A stretch of 64,000 bases of DNA from Caenorhabditis elegans (lineage: Eukaryota > Nematoda > Chromadorea > Rhabditida > Rhabditidae): NCBI RefSeq assembly GCF_000002985.6, contig NC_003279.8, positions 11,904,001 to 11,968,000 on the forward strand. The letters run 5' to 3'. Under the pieces are notes generated by a model, which was not told where the DNA came from, did no database searches, and saw only the letters and a program-made list of their open reading frames with translations. The number at the start of each line of letters is the position of its first letter. Positions within the stretch are counted from its first letter, which is position 1. The translations under genes and the position numbers were made by a program. Positions 30,821 to 43,595 of the stretch are shown in pieces.

Positions 30821-33800
30821 CAATTCTGACCTATTTCCTTAAGTACTCCTGCCCCATATAATTACGAAACATTTCGTAAATCGACACACACTTGCGATGA
30901 CAATTCCCGCCCACTGTCTGTTCCCTTCTGAGTACATAAGAATGATTTCACTTTTGACCATTTGCTAGCCGCTTGGCTGACTTTAATGGAGAGGGCCGGA
31001 TTTTTTTTTGGGGAAAATTTTCGATATTTAGGACACCATTCGAATTACGAAACTAAAATTTTTGACCAAAGAAATGTTTTTTGGATTTCGTAATTTCCAA
31101 AAAAGGAAGCAAGTTGTTATACCTATAGTTGCTATATTACTGCTTCTGAAAACTTTGAAAAGAGCGCAGACAACGAGAGTACTCTCACTGTTTGCATCAC
31201 TCATCCTATGTTCAATTGGCAGCAACTCCGCGAGTTTTGAAGATATCAAAACTTTTTCAACTACGAAAATATTCAGCTTAAAATTTCCTATATTTTGCTA
31301 ATTAGCAATTTTTTACATTCTCTTCTCTCTACAAAGATATATTAGTTTGAAAATGCCACCCATTTTTTCACCAATTTTCGAAACTGTTGAAACTTTCTAT
31401 AACTTTTACCCTAATTTTTTTTCATAAAAATTGCGAAATAGGTTCCTCCTACTTCACCAATTTTTCCAAAAAAAAAGGGCATTTAAATGGAAACCAAGTT
31501 CTCCCTTACCTTTTCTCCATTTCCTTCCGGAACTTTTCGCTTTCTTTTTTTCATTTTTTTTGTTGTTTTTTTTTGTTTTTCGTTTCAAGTTCAGTTCTAT
31601 GAATATTCTAAACCTACTCCCATAAAATTTGAAAAAAGTTCAAAAATTTCTTGTTCTGTATACTGTTGGACTGCTAGTTTTCCTGTTTTTCAGCATTCTA
31701 TTTTCTGATCGGAATATACATGTTTGTACCGGATACCCCCCATGACGCAAATCCGCCAAAAGAAAACTTATCTTTTTTATTTTTAGCATTTCTTCTGTTA
31801 GTTTCAGTTTTTTCTAGACCTCTTTTAGCTTTTTGGTGGTTTGGAGAATTTATTGAAAAATTTGAAGTTTGTTAGTTTTGTTGTTGGCATTCGGCAAATC
31901 GGCAGTTTGCCAATTTGCCGGTTTGCCGGAAGCTTTCAATTTTAGCAATTTGCCAATTTGCCGGAAATTTTCAATTGTGGCAACTTGCCAATTTGCCGAT
32001 TTGCCGGGAATGTTTAATTTTGACAACTTGCAGATTTGCCGGAAAGTTTCAATTTTAGCAATTTGCCAATTTGCCGGAAATTTTCAATTGTGGCAACTTG
32101 CCAATTTGCCGATTTGCCGGGAATGTTTAATTTTGACAACTTGCAGATTTGCCGGAAAGTTTCAATTTTGGCAACTTACCGATTTGCAGATTTGCCGGAA
32201 AATTTCAATTTTGGCAACTTGACAACTTGCAGATTTGCCGGAAAGTTTCAATTTTGGCAACTTGCCGATTTGCCGATTTACCGGAAGTTTTTAATTTTGG
32301 CAACTTGCCGATTTGCCGGAAATTTTCAATTTTGGCAACTTGCCAATTTGCAGATTTGCCGAAAGTTTTTAATTTTGGCAACTTGCCAATTTGTCGATTT
32401 GCCGGAAATTTTTGATTTTGGCGACATGCCGATTTGCCTTTTTGCCGGAAATTTCAATTCCGGCAATTTACTAATTTGCCGATTTGCCGGAAGTTTTTAA
32501 TTTTGGCAACTTGCCAATTTGCCGAACATTTTCAATTTTGGCAATTTGCCGATTTGCCGATTTGCCAAAACTTTTCAATGTTGGCAACTTGCCGGTTTGC
32601 CGGAAAAATCTTTTGCCGCCCGCCCTGATTTCAAATTCATTTTCATTTTTTTAAAAATAAATTTCAATTATTCCAATAATTGTATTTTTATAAAATTCCA
32701 CTCACTACTTCCTCTTGGCATTTCGAAAAATCTTTTGACATTTTCAGAAACTAGCTACAATTTCTCAGTGAAAATTGTGTGCTCCTCCAAAACAGCTATA
32801 TCTCGAGAATAGTGGCAGCTGGCAAAAAGTAGTCAACTACCAAAATATAGAAAATTTTAAGCAAAACTTTTTGTCAATTGACTATTTTTTGATACATCTA
32901 ACTTCCACAGAGATATGTCCCGTTTAAGTTTCTATGTTCCTCTGCAATGGCTTTTTGCGTTTGAACGGGTGTAAACTTTTTTGTGGTAAAAGCTACAAAA
33001 ATGCTATCAACTACTTAGTTGTGTAAAAATATCTAATAAACATTTTCTTAGTTGACGATTTTTTCATAACTTTAACCACCGCCGAGATATAGGGTAGTCC
33101 ATACTTATGGGCCACCCTGGACACACTAATGGCCCACACGCTCTCTTCAGATTTTTTGCCGTAACTCTTTTGCGATGAACGCTACAAAAATGTTTTCAGT
33201 TAACAAAATGTATAAAAATATCTACTAAACATTTTGTTAGTTGACAATTTTTTTATAACTCCAATCTCCACCGATATATCCACCGAAAATGCCAATTTTT
33301 CAGCAGAACACTTTTTTAAACCTCCTCAGCTCGTTCCAAATTTTCTATTTATATAATCTACGTGCTGCTCATCCTACTTTTAAACTTTGTGACGTAGTTC
33401 TGTTTACTCTCTTTCTCTCGCGCTCTCCGCACTTTTTGTTATGTTTCCTCAGCCTCACGGGGAGGGCATGATGAGTTAAGGAGCAGAATGACTGAGGTGT
33501 TGGAGAAGTTTAGGATATATTTTTTTGAATGGAAATTGTGTTTTTTGGTCAACTTTTTATTTTAGTTTTAAATTACCTCCTTAGACCTAGCTTGCTATTG
33601 TTAAAATATTTAAAACCTAATAAAACAAATTTTGCCAGTTAAATTTTTTTGAAGTTTTTATCTGCAAACTTAAGAGCTAGTATGCTTGGAACAACTACAT
33701 TTTTCCTATGGTAGGAGTTATAAACATCCTAAAGTGAGCATTTTACCAATTGACACCTTTTTGATATCTCTGACCCCTCACGTAGATATAGTAGTTTTGA

Positions 33801-33850
33801 AGATAATCTGACTTAGTGTTATTAGTGGTATTAGTGTGCCCACACCGGAG
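30821..33850. other. gene-free repeat-rich stretch
   Basis: No convincing exon is visible. 31020-31310 and 32800-33300 are diverged copies of the dispersed repeat that has gttgacaactttttgatagc and gagcgcagac motifs. 31560-31850 is T-rich. The middle holds the minisatellite at 31885-32620. ORFs such as 31062-31301 are repeat read-through. Confidence 0.5.
31885..32620. repeat. TTTGCCGGAAATTTTCAATT minisatellite
   Basis: Tandem units of about 35-45 bases built from gatttgccggaaattttcaa and ttttggcaacttgccaattt. A 115-base higher-order unit is repeated closely at 31920-32040 and 32035-32155. ORFs reading ICRKFSILAT repeats are artefacts. Confidence 0.9.
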
Positions 33851-33855
33851 TACAG

Positions 33856-34177
33856 CTTATTTCAGTACGATAATCCAACTTTTTTGATCTAAAATAGATA
33901 TAGAAATGTAGTAAAATGTTTGTTCTATTTGAAAGTAATATTTATGTTTGTTGAAATTTTGAAAAAAATCTGAAATAGTACCTGAAAGTTGCCGTTTGTC
34001 GAGAAACTGTGCCGAAAAACGGCACTTTTTTGGCAAACGGCATCTTTCAGACATTGTTTGAGGTCTTTTGAAAGCTTTTCAACAAAAATAAAAGTTATTT
34101 TCAAATGGAACGAACCTTTTTTTTACATTTCTATATTAAATTGAATAAAAAAAGTTGGTTTATCATAGTGAAATAAG
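33856..34177. repeat. foldback element
   Basis: The terminal arms cttatttcagtacgataatc and its imperfect complement ending atagtgaaataag match over about 50 bases, including acttttttgat / ataaaaaaagt. The interior has gccgtttg / caaacggc pairing. Confidence 0.7.
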
Positions 34178-34359
34178 CCAGCTTTGTGCGTTTGCCGAAA
34201 AAATTTGCGGCACAGCCCTGGCCTACACCTACCCAGCTTTGAATGACTATATTCTTTTTTTAGTAATGATTACAAAAAATATAATCTATGCCAGTAGATT
34301 TATCATTATATGGTACACATGTTGTCCGTTGACAACTTTTTGATATCTCTCACCCCCGT

Positions 34360-37300
34360 GGAGATAAGAGCGCAGACAATTGGAGTACCTCCCTCGGTGC
34401 ATTCTACTTTTTCAATCTTCCATAACTCCTCAACGGGTTAAAATAAAAAAAAGTTATTGACTAACAAAATGTTAAACTTAAATTTTTCTACATTTTCACA
34501 GTTAATAACTTTTTGATAGCTCTTATCATTGTTGAGACAGAGCGCATACAATTGAAGTGCCTCCCTCTGTGCATACTACTTTTTTAATCTCCCATAACTC
34601 CTTAACGGTTTAACATACAAAAAAGTTATTAATTATCAAAATGTTAAGCTTGAAATTGTCTATATTTTACTAGTTAATAACTTTTTGATAGCTCTTATCA
34701 TTGTAGAGATAGAGCGCAGACAGAGCGCACCTCCATGTGTTTTTCAATTTTCTCCCAATTCTAGTAGGATTAGGGGCCCAATACCAAAGTTTTTCGGGAT
34801 TAATCCTTTATCCCCTCTTATTTTTATTTTTTATAACTCATGATAATATGATAATGAAATATATGTGCAACATTTTGTTATGACCTTCCTCATTATCACG
34901 TTTTGTTGTGCGGTTCCTGCTGCTCACGGAGCCCTGATAAAACGTCATTGAAAAACTTTGAAAATCATTCGAATTTTTTGTTCTTCTTGTTGTTATTGAC
35001 ACTAGTGTGTGCTCACCGAGCCCCTCTCACGCATACATTAAACTTGTGACGCCAGAAAATTTCAGAATAAATGATAATGATGAGATCTACACACACACGT
35101 GCCAGGGTCCCTTTATGCTGGAATTTGTAAGAATCCATTTCCCTTATTGCTTTCCTTTCTGGTGACGTAAAAACTTTGCCATCACCGGATATTGTGACGA
35201 TGTACGTATGCAAAGATTAGATGCTCCGATTTTAAGATTTCTAGTCTAAATATCTAGGAGAGCTTTTCTAATATTAGTAGTTGACCACAGCGATTTGATA
35301 TTTTATCCCTTATTTTTTAATTTTTAACGTAACTATATGATCTGCAACTCGTGCCTAAAAATTAAAGCGGCCGACATCTCACGGGTAGCTCCTTTGACCC
35401 AGGTGAGGCCTACCAGTCGCTGTAGTTTATCCAGTGATATTCTAAGTTCAAAAACCCATAGATCCTCTATAATTCTAGGTATCAAAAAGTTGTCAACTAC
35501 AAAAATATAGAAAATTTAATTTTCTATACTTTGTTAGTAAAACACTTTTTATAGCTCTTACCGCAGAAGAGTTATTGCTCTATGAAAATCCTGCAAAAAA
35601 AAAACCTCAAAACAGATTAGCGGAAAATTCTATAATTTAGGCAAACACTCATGGCTGGTATCTAGTTTTTGTTTTGAAACGACCCCGTCTCTGCGGGAAT
35701 TGCAGATACTAAGAAGTTGTTAACTAACAAGTAATAGAAAAATTTAAGTTTAACATTTTGTTAGTTGGCATCTTTTTTGTATTTCGAACCATCAAAGAGT
35801 TATGGCAGTTTGAAATTATAGAGTGCTCCGAGGGCATGTATCTCTCTCTCCCTGTCTGCGCTCTATCTCCACAGGGGTGAGAGGTATTAAAAAGTTGTCA
35901 ATTTACAAAATATAGAAAAATTTTAACTTAACACCATTAAAAAGTTGTGCTTATTTGAAAATATTAATTCTGCTCAAAAAATCCAAAAACTTCCGGTCCA
36001 CAAACAAAATCAATATTACCACCAGCCATGTATCATCACGATATCACCAAAGTCCCATTAACTAGTGTGATGCATGTTACGTCAGAAAAAAGACCGTGAG
36101 ATAGTGTGAGAGTGTGCAGAGAAAAAGAGAGGAAAATATCTCAATGCCTCGTGGGGTGGTGCCGTCGAAACGGGCGTGCGCAAGAGAGAGACAGAGAAAC
36201 ATAGGTAGCTGAGAAGAAACTTATCACACACTCGTATTATTATCTACAATTTCTTGGAATCATAATAAAAATAATATAATTTTTCATTTCCATTCCTAGA
36301 AGTGTCTCTTGTATTTTTTTTATTAGGTTGGCAAGAAAGTCCTGTCCTATTTTTCAATCATTTATTTCTCGAAGTAGACTCAAACAAAAAATCAGTGGTA
36401 TGCTCCATCATGATCAACAATGCCCTGCCAACGTTGAGGTAACTTGTGGATCCCCTGCCTGTAGAATCCAGCGGGCAGGGACTCCAAGTATTGCTTGATC
36501 TCCGTTTTGAAATTTTCTCTTGTTTTGAAAGCTCTACCTTGAAGGGCAAGAGTCAGATCGGAGAAAAGCCAATAATCACTTAGAGCAATGTCAGGAGAAT
36601 TCGATGGTAGAGGGAGAATCACCCATTCTCATAGATATGCTACTTTTGTTTAATTTTTCCGCTTCGAGTTTTAAAAATCTTTTCAAAATAATATATGAAA
36701 AGTATAGAAAAATTCTAGCTTAACATTTTGTCAATTGACAACTTTTTTGTATTTTAGCCCGTTAAAGAGTTATAACAGTTTGAAACTTTTGCATCAGGGC
36801 AGCTTAGAAAGGAGTAGTGGGGTGCTCTCACTGTCTGCGCTCATATCTCTACTTCGGTAGGAGCTATCAAAATGTTGTTCACTGACAAAATATAGAAAAA
36901 GTTTTGCTCAACATTTTGGTAGTTAATAACTTTTTTGTATTTAAGCTCGTTAAGGAGTTATGGGAGATTGAAAAAGTAGTGTGCACCAAGGGAGGTACTC
37001 TCACTGTCTGCGCTCTATCTCTCTTGTGGTAGGAGCTATCCAAAAGTTGTCGACTGTGAAAATGTAGACAATTTTAAGCGTAACATTTTTTTGAGTCATG
37101 GCAATTTGAAAACCTTTTGAAAACCGCCTAGAAGTACTCTCACTGTCTGCACCCTATCTCTACTATGGCAAGAGATATCAAAAAGTTGTAAACTGATAAA
37201 AGCTATAAAATTTTAGGCATAAAAATTCTTAATTCACAAGGTTATGAAAAATATCTCCCCCACCTTTAAACAAGTTCCTCCGAGCTCAAAGAGCCCTCAA
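34360..37300. repeat. dispersed repeat field (GAGCGCAGACAGTGAGAG family)
   Basis: At least eight diverged copies, in both orientations, of a block with gttgacaactttttgatagc, agatagagcgcagacagtga and a following cataactccttaac. Examples are 34370, 34530, 34690, 35870, 36840, 37010 and 37150. No gene is seen apart from the mariner fragment at 36323. The family continues into the 173-bp array and at 43790-44070. Confidence 0.7.
36323..36625 (-). mobile_element. mariner transposon fragment, transposase C-terminus
   Basis: Starts with ttaggttggcaagaaagtcc, a mariner-type terminal repeat, after a TA. The minus strand then encodes a mariner transposase end: LPSNSPDIALSDYWLFSDL contains the SPD/ALSDYWLF block bearing the last catalytic Asp, and FYRQGIHKLPQRWQ follows. 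The other end is missing and the reading frame is open for 76 codons only, so this is a truncated relic. Confidence 0.8.
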
Positions 37301-37555
37301 GGATTTCATTTGCAAATGGCGACAACACGTTGTTCCTAACACGTGGGTAAATCTATTATAAACATTCATTCGATAGGCAACTGGGATTAGGAGAATAGAC
37401 TCATTTCCAGATTATGGTGACGTGGAACTGATTTTCAGTTTTGTTTGTTGTGTCAAAACATTACTCTTCAAGGAAGGATTAAGCATTTGTCACGTCTATC
37501 TGAAATTGCATGTTCACCTTGAAAGTGCCATAACTTTTTGATGACTGGAGATACA

Positions 37556-38640
37556 AAAAAGTTATTAACTAGCAAAATGTTAAGCTTAAATTTTGCTACA
37601 TTTTCACAGTTGACAACTTTTTGATAGCTCTTATCAGTGGGGGCATAGAGCGCAGACAGTTAGAGCATCCCCTCAGCGCGCGCTATACATTTTCAAACTA
37701 TCATAACTCCTTAACAGGTTGAAACACAAAAAAGGTATTAACTAACAAAATGTTGAGCTTTAATTTTTCTATATTTTCACAGTTGACAACTTTTTGATAG
37801 CTCTTATCAGTGGGGGCATAGAGCGCAGACAGTGAGAGCATCCCCTCAGCGCGCGCTATACATTTTCAAACTATCATAACTCCTTAACAGGTTGAAACAC
37901 AAAAAAGGTATTAACTAACAAAATGTTAAGCTTTAATTTTGCTACATTTTCACAGTTGACAACTTTTTGATAGCTCTTATCAGTGGGGGCATAGAGCGCA
38001 GACAGTTAGAGCATCCCCTCAGCGCGCGCTATACATTTTCAAACTATCATAACTCCTTAACAGGTTGAAACACAAAAAAGGTATTAACTAACAAAATGTT
38101 GAGCTTTAATTTTTCTATATTTTCACAGTTGACAACTTTTTGATAGCTCTTATCAGTGGGGGCATAGAGCGCAGACAGTTAGAGCATCCCCTCAGCGCGC
38201 GCTATACATTTTCAAACTATCATAACTCCTTAACAGGTTGAAACACAAAAAAGGTATTAACTAACAAAATGTTAAGCTTTAATTTTGCTACATTTTCACA
38301 ATTGACAACTTTTTGATAGCTCTTATCAGTGGGGGCATAGAGCGCAGACAGTGAGAGCATCCCCTCAGCGCGCGCTATACATTTTCAAACTATCATAACT
38401 CCTTAACAGGTTGAAACACAAAAAAGGTATTAACTAACAAAATGTTAAGCTTTAATTTTTCTATATTTTCACAGTTGACAACTTTTTGATATCTCTAATC
38501 GCTGTGAAGATAAAGCGCAGACAGTTAGAGCATCCACTCAGCGCGCACTATACATTTTCAAACTGGCATGACTCCTTAACAAGTTGAGATACAAAAATTG
38601 CTAACCTACAAAATGCCAGGCTAAATTTTTTTTCTATATT
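37556..38640. repeat. 173-bp tandem array
   Basis: The anchor ttgatagctc/ttgatatctc occurs at 37621, 37794, 37967, 38140, 38313 and 38486, exactly 173 bases apart each time. Internal units are almost identical and carry gggggcatagagcgcagaca and catcccctcagcgcgcgcta. They differ in a few positions that alternate between units (gttagag/gtgagag; ttaagcttt/ttgagcttt; gctac/ctata). The first and last units are more diverged. Confidence 0.95.
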
Positions 38641-39140
38641 TTGTTAGTTAATAATTTTTGATACCTCTTACTGCTGCAGAGATAGCGTCTCTTTACAGCC
38701 AGCGCTTTGAAATTTCTCCTCCTCCCTCATTCTCTCTCCAGAAAAAGTTCCGTTTTCTATTTTTAAACCCTCTTTTTTTGGTTCAACGATTCCTAAAATT
38801 TTAAAACTCTGTTCTGATCTTTAGTTTAGATATAACATTTTCTGATTTTCAGATAAAATTTCCGGTTCCCACCAGCAAAAGAAAAGTAATTTATCTAGGA
38901 GTGATCTGCGCTCACAAAAAAATCTAGAAAAAAGTGCAGCTATGTAATTTTGTAGACATAAACGGGCTTTAATCTTGTAGGCATTAAAAAAACTCTAGCA
39001 GCCGACACCACACGGTACTTTTTTTTCAAAATTTGCCCCGCGAGGTGTCGGCCGCTTCCACAGTTTAGTTAGGACCAAGTGTTTCACATCAAAAATACTT
39101 AATTCAATACAATACTAGCTACATTTTTCATGATAATCTA

Positions 39141-40379
39141 TTAGGTTGAACCGGAAGTCTTTGTGACTTTTTCAATCGTTTATTTCTCGAAGCAAAAGAA
39201 ACTTCAGGATAAATTTTATTTGCTATCAATATCAACAATATACTCCCAACGTGTGCGCAACTTATGAATGCCCTGCTTATAGAACCCTTCCAGGCGCAAG
39301 TCAAAATATTGCTTGAGTGCCATTTCGACACTTCCATGGATATTGAAGGTTCTTTCCCAGTGGTCACGAGTTATACCTGAAAACGACCAGTATTCAGATG
39401 GAGCAGTGTCTTGAGAATACGGAGGGTAAAGGAGAACCATCCATCCACGCCTGACCAGTTCTTGCAATACTTGTTCCAAGCCGTAGGGACAAGAGTTGTT
39501 TTGTTGAAAATGGAGTTGCTTGTCCATCAGGGGTGAACGATTGAAGACTTTCTTCAGGTTCCGTGGTTAGATAATGTAGAGGCCCCCAGTAATTGTTTTG
39601 CTATCAGGTAGCAATTCCCAGTAGATGGGGCCGTACACTCCTCACCACATTGAGGTCATGACTTTTTTAGCGGGATAGTCGGGTTTAGCGGCATCCTGTG
39701 GGGTGTCTCCTTCTCCAATCCACTGGTCACGCTTGTGGTTGTTCTCGTAGAGGACCCACTTCTCGTTTCCAGTTATGAGTGGGTCCAACCATCAATCGCC
39801 CCCGTGGAGAATGAGGAGGGAAAGGGAATCATCCATTCAAAACTCAAGGTTGGATTGTGCCAAGGTGTGTGGTATGAATCCACCCCTAATTTTCTTTATT
39901 CCGGGAGCTGCCAAGCCCTGTACGATGTTGGTTTGATAAGACCCAAGTGCGGTTGACAGCTCACGGGTGGTTTGGAAAGGATTCGTTTCCACGGCTTTCT
40001 TCAACGAATCCAAATCCAATTTATGGGGTCTCTTGGTCCTCAAGAGAAAAGTCGTTCTTGTCGAAGCGGTGGAACCAATTGTGTATGATATTATAGTGAT
40101 GATCATGTGTATGATAAACATTCTCAAGGAGACTCTCGAAATCCTTCATCGTGGTATGAAATAGGAAGAAGTACATCAAACTATGTCGGATGTGGATGTC
40201 ACTATTTACATACATCGTTGGCTAACTAAATTCAGGTCAGAGGGAAGGGATTGGGGTGGTTTTTAAAATGAAGTTCCTTTACTCGTTGTTATACCCTAGC
40301 AACAAGGGAACACCAAAGTGCAACTGCGGCGAGCGGTGGATAAGCAAACCCAGTCACAAAGACTTCCGGTTCAACCTAA
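39141..40379 (-). mobile_element. mariner-family transposon, full length but with broken transposase
   Basis: A 1239-base element flanked by TA (39139-39140 and 40380-40381). The terminal repeats ttaggttgaaccggaagtct and its exact complement run for about 27 bases. The minus strand encodes pieces of a mariner/Mos1-like transposase: an HTH_48-like start (40215 down), then in another frame a second HTH region (HKLDLDSLKKAVETNPFQTT), and near the left end the SQDTAPSEYWSF block and FYKQGIHKLRTRW. Frames change and stops intervene, and the catalytic Asp before YW is replaced by Glu in this reading. Non-functional as it stands. Confidence 0.88.
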
Positions 40380-40399
40380 TATTATTTTTACACAACTCA

Positions 40400-40625
40400 G
40401 AAAAACGTTTGGCGGCCGTCACCTCACAGGTACGATTTGACCCGTGTGATGTCCCCTGTCTTAACTTTTTTCCAAGTTTAGTTGGAGCTAAGTGTACTAC
40501 TGCAAAAATGTTTAGCTACATTTTTCCTGTTTACCCCTTTTTCTCGCTCAACTCCAACGAAAGCGGCCGACACCTCACCGGTCCAACTTTCAAAATTTTC
40601 CCGTGAGGTGTCGGCTGCTGTACCT
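40400..40625. repeat. GCGGCCGACA hairpin pair beside the mariner element
   Basis: Segments around 40411-40450 and 40561-40622 carry ggcggccgtcacctcacagg and agcggccgacacctcaccgg / ccgtgaggtgtcggctgctg. They belong to the hairpin family clustered at 42205-43590. Another copy is at 38998-39056. Confidence 0.7.
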
Positions 40626-40736
40626 TTCTTCAGGAGTACCATAGCAAAAAGTGCTCAACTACAAAGTTGTAGAGAATAATAAACTTAACATTTTCGTAGT
40701 CAAAATTTTTTGATAAATATTCTACTTTTTGAGTTA

Positions 40737-41656
40737 CAGTGCCGGCCAAAAACATATCCCGTTTTCGTTTTTTGGTAAATTTACAAATTTTCCAAACGAG
40801 CAAAACTTTAAAACTTGAAAACTTATCGAGAAAAGTTTAACTGATGAAGTATTGCTCATGATTTCGTCTACTTGTATTCAATTGTTTAAGTTGTTTACCA
40901 GTGTAACGACAAAAAATACAACGGCCGACATCTCGTGAGCCCGTTTTTGACAACTTTTACTGATTTGGCCGTATCTCGAAAACTAAATTGTTTCAGGAAA
41001 TGTTGTTATAGGAAAATAGTCTTCAGACTATTTGTCATCGTTTGTGTCTATTCACTTTGTTCTGAAAAATCCAGCAAAAAAGTTATGGGATTGCAAACTT
41101 GTCGCTCACTAGGTGCCACCTACCCACTACACCCAAAAATCAGGCTACTTAGTTCAAAATATTTTTTTCGAGCATTTTCTAGAAATAACACATGTAAAAT
41201 TACAATTAAGCTATATTCAAACACAATATCAAGATTCAGGAAAAAAATTCATCGTTTGCGAGAAATGTTCGAGGCGTGGCCGTACACTATTCAAGTTTGC
41301 ACTCCCATAACTTTTTTGTAGGATTTTTGAGAACAAAGTGAATAGGCACAAACGATGACAAATAGTATGAAGATTATTTTACTCTAACAACATTTGCAGA
41401 AAAAATTTCGTTTTCGAGATACGGCCGAATCAGTAAACGTTGTCAAAAATGAGCTCACGAGATGTCGGCCGCTGTATTTTTTGTCCTGGCACTGGTAAAA
41501 AATTTTAACAATTGAATACAAGTAGACGAAATCATGGGCAATACTTCATCAGTTAAACTTTTTTCGATAACATTTCTAGTTTTAAAGTTGTGCTCGTTTG
41601 TAAAATTTGTAAATTTATCAAAAATCGAAAATGGGATATGTTTTTGGCCGGCACTG
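40737..41656. mobile_element. 920-bp foldback (Tc1/mariner-type MITE) with TA flanks
   Basis: The left end cagtgccggccaaaaacata and right end tatgtttttggccggcactg are perfect complements, each preceded or followed by TA. Pairing continues inward for most of each 400-base arm (cgtttgtgcctattcacttt / ctttgtgtctattcactttg type). The interior includes gcggccgacatctcgtgagc and its complement. No transposase is encoded, so it is a non-autonomous element. Confidence 0.85.
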
Positions 41657-42204
41657 TATGTCGATTTTTCTACCGTTCAATTTTTCTAGTTTTCTCGTAA
41701 AAATGAGTCATTTTTTATTAATCTTTTGCTGTAATACGTTTTCACCCACATCGCACCAGAAATTGCTAATTTCCGGCAAAAAAAAAATTCGAAAAAAAAA
41801 ACGGAAATTTGAAACAGTTTAATAAAAAAAATTTCCCCAAAATGGGAAACTTTATTTATTCTCCCTTATTTTTATTTTATTTTCCAAATATTCTCCACAA
41901 AGAGATGATGATAATCAAGACGTCATCAAAACATATTCGGAAGCTCCGCGAGCACATGTGAGCTCTCGCTGGTGGCTCCGCCCATTTTCCCTCTCCAAAA
42001 GAGATCAGTTGCTCAACTGAGAGCTTATCACTGCTCCTTTTCTCTGCCCCTTTTGCCTTGTTGCTCGCGGAGCTCTGAGTTTTTTTTTCTTGCCCAGTTT
42101 TTGTTATATAAGATTTATTGGAGGCAAAATTTCATTTTCTTGTACTTTTTTATATGCTCAATAACACAATTTCCACATAAAATTTTCTACATGTCAAAAG
42201 AAAA

Positions 42205-43595
42205 AGTTTGGCGGCCGACATCTTGCGGGACCATATTTGAATATCAGATTTTTAGACTCGTGAAGTGCCGGCCGCTTTTTGCATTTTTAGAATTAAAAAA
42301 TAAATAAACTTTCGTATTTATGAAGTCCACTGTAAAGTGTTTTCTAAAAAATGAATTGCGGCCGACATCTCGCGGGTACATTTTTGATAACGGGTTTTCT
42401 GACTATTAGCCCAGTGAGGTGTCGGCTGCTGTAACTTTTTTCAGAGTAGCGGTGAAAAAATTGATACTGAACTAATGAATTGTAGCAATTTTTATGCTTA
42501 AAATGACCAAAATTTTGAAACAAACTAAAGCGGCCGACACCTCGCGGGCCCACATTCATTTTTGTGCCCGTGAGATGTCAGCTGCCGCAACTTTTTTCAA
42601 CGTGATACCAAAAAATAGTGGTCAACTAACAAATTGTAGCAATTTTCATGCTTAACATGATCATATCACAAAATTTAAAAAAATCAAGCAGCCGACATTT
42701 TGCGAGCCCATCTTTGAAAATTATTTTCTAGGCCTGTGAAGTGTCGGCTGCTAATTAAAAGCGTATATTTAGATTGTTGCCAACTTTATCTAGAAACGTC
42801 AATTCAAAATCATTCTAACAGAAGCCGTGAAAGAAATCTTAAAGTTTGAGGCCCGGCGGTGCCTTGCCACAAAAAAACTTGTTTCCCTCCATAGGGTTTC
42901 CCATATTTTCTGTCTATTTTTTTTTCTTATTTGAATTTCTAATCTTTGTTGCTGTCTTTTCGTCTCTATATAGGCTCTAATTAACATGAACTTTTTTTAG
43001 TACTTGGGCTCCTAATGATATCCATTGAAAGTTTATCGCAACAGCAAGCCGTCGGACCGCCCATGATGTTAAACGGGGGAAATGAGCACGGAGCAGAAGC
43101 CATGAGTTTTGGAAGAGGGTAAGTGAAAAATAATGAAAAGTTGTGAGCGGCCGACACCTCACGGTTCATATTTCAAATTTCAAAATTCAACAAATTTGAC
43201 CCATGAGGTGTTGGCGGCTGTAACGCTGTTTAGGGTTGATTTAGAAAAAAGTATTCGAGTACAAAAATGTAGAGAATATTATGGAAAACATTTTTTTTTG
43301 TTTAAAACTTTTCTCCAAATCATCCCTGGATAAGATTCAGCGGCGACAGACACCTCACGGGTTTTCCCGATTTTCGAATTTTGTCCAGTGAGGTGTCGGC
43401 TGCTTTGACTATTTTCAAAGTTTAGTTGGAGCTAAGTGTAGAATTACAAAAATATTTAGTTTTACATAAGCTACATTTTTCCAGTTTAACCAGTTTTCTG
43501 ATTAATCTCTGAAAAAAGTTATAGCGGCCGACACCTCACGGTTTTCCTATTGCTGAATTTTGGCCCGCGAAGTGTCTGCCGCTATAACTTCGTTC
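42205..43595. repeat. cluster of GCGGCCGACA short hairpin repeats
   Basis: At least seven inverted pairs of agcggccgacacctcacggg ... cccgtgaggtgtcggctgct occur at about 42210-42276, 42358-42432, 42531-42592, 42688-42752, 43147-43222, 43341-43406 and 43523-43586. Each has arms of about 20 bases and a 25-45 base loop, followed by a similar tail (aactttttt, agttggagctaagtgta). The last three lie in the first intron of the gene at 43015. Confidence 0.85.

Noticed and set aside
31062-31301. 79-codon ORF with hydrophobic stretch
   Set aside because: It overlaps a diverged copy of the GAGCGCAGAC dispersed repeat and has no splice or family evidence.
32036-32500. 154-codon ORF (ICRKFSILAT-type repeats)
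   Set aside because: Pure read-through of the TTTGCCGG minisatellite; the same peptides appear at 10.9-11.6 and 58.3 kb, in both orientations.
37556-38640. Possible CRISPR-like array
   Set aside because: Units are contiguous 173-bp tandem copies without unique spacers, in a eukaryotic genome.
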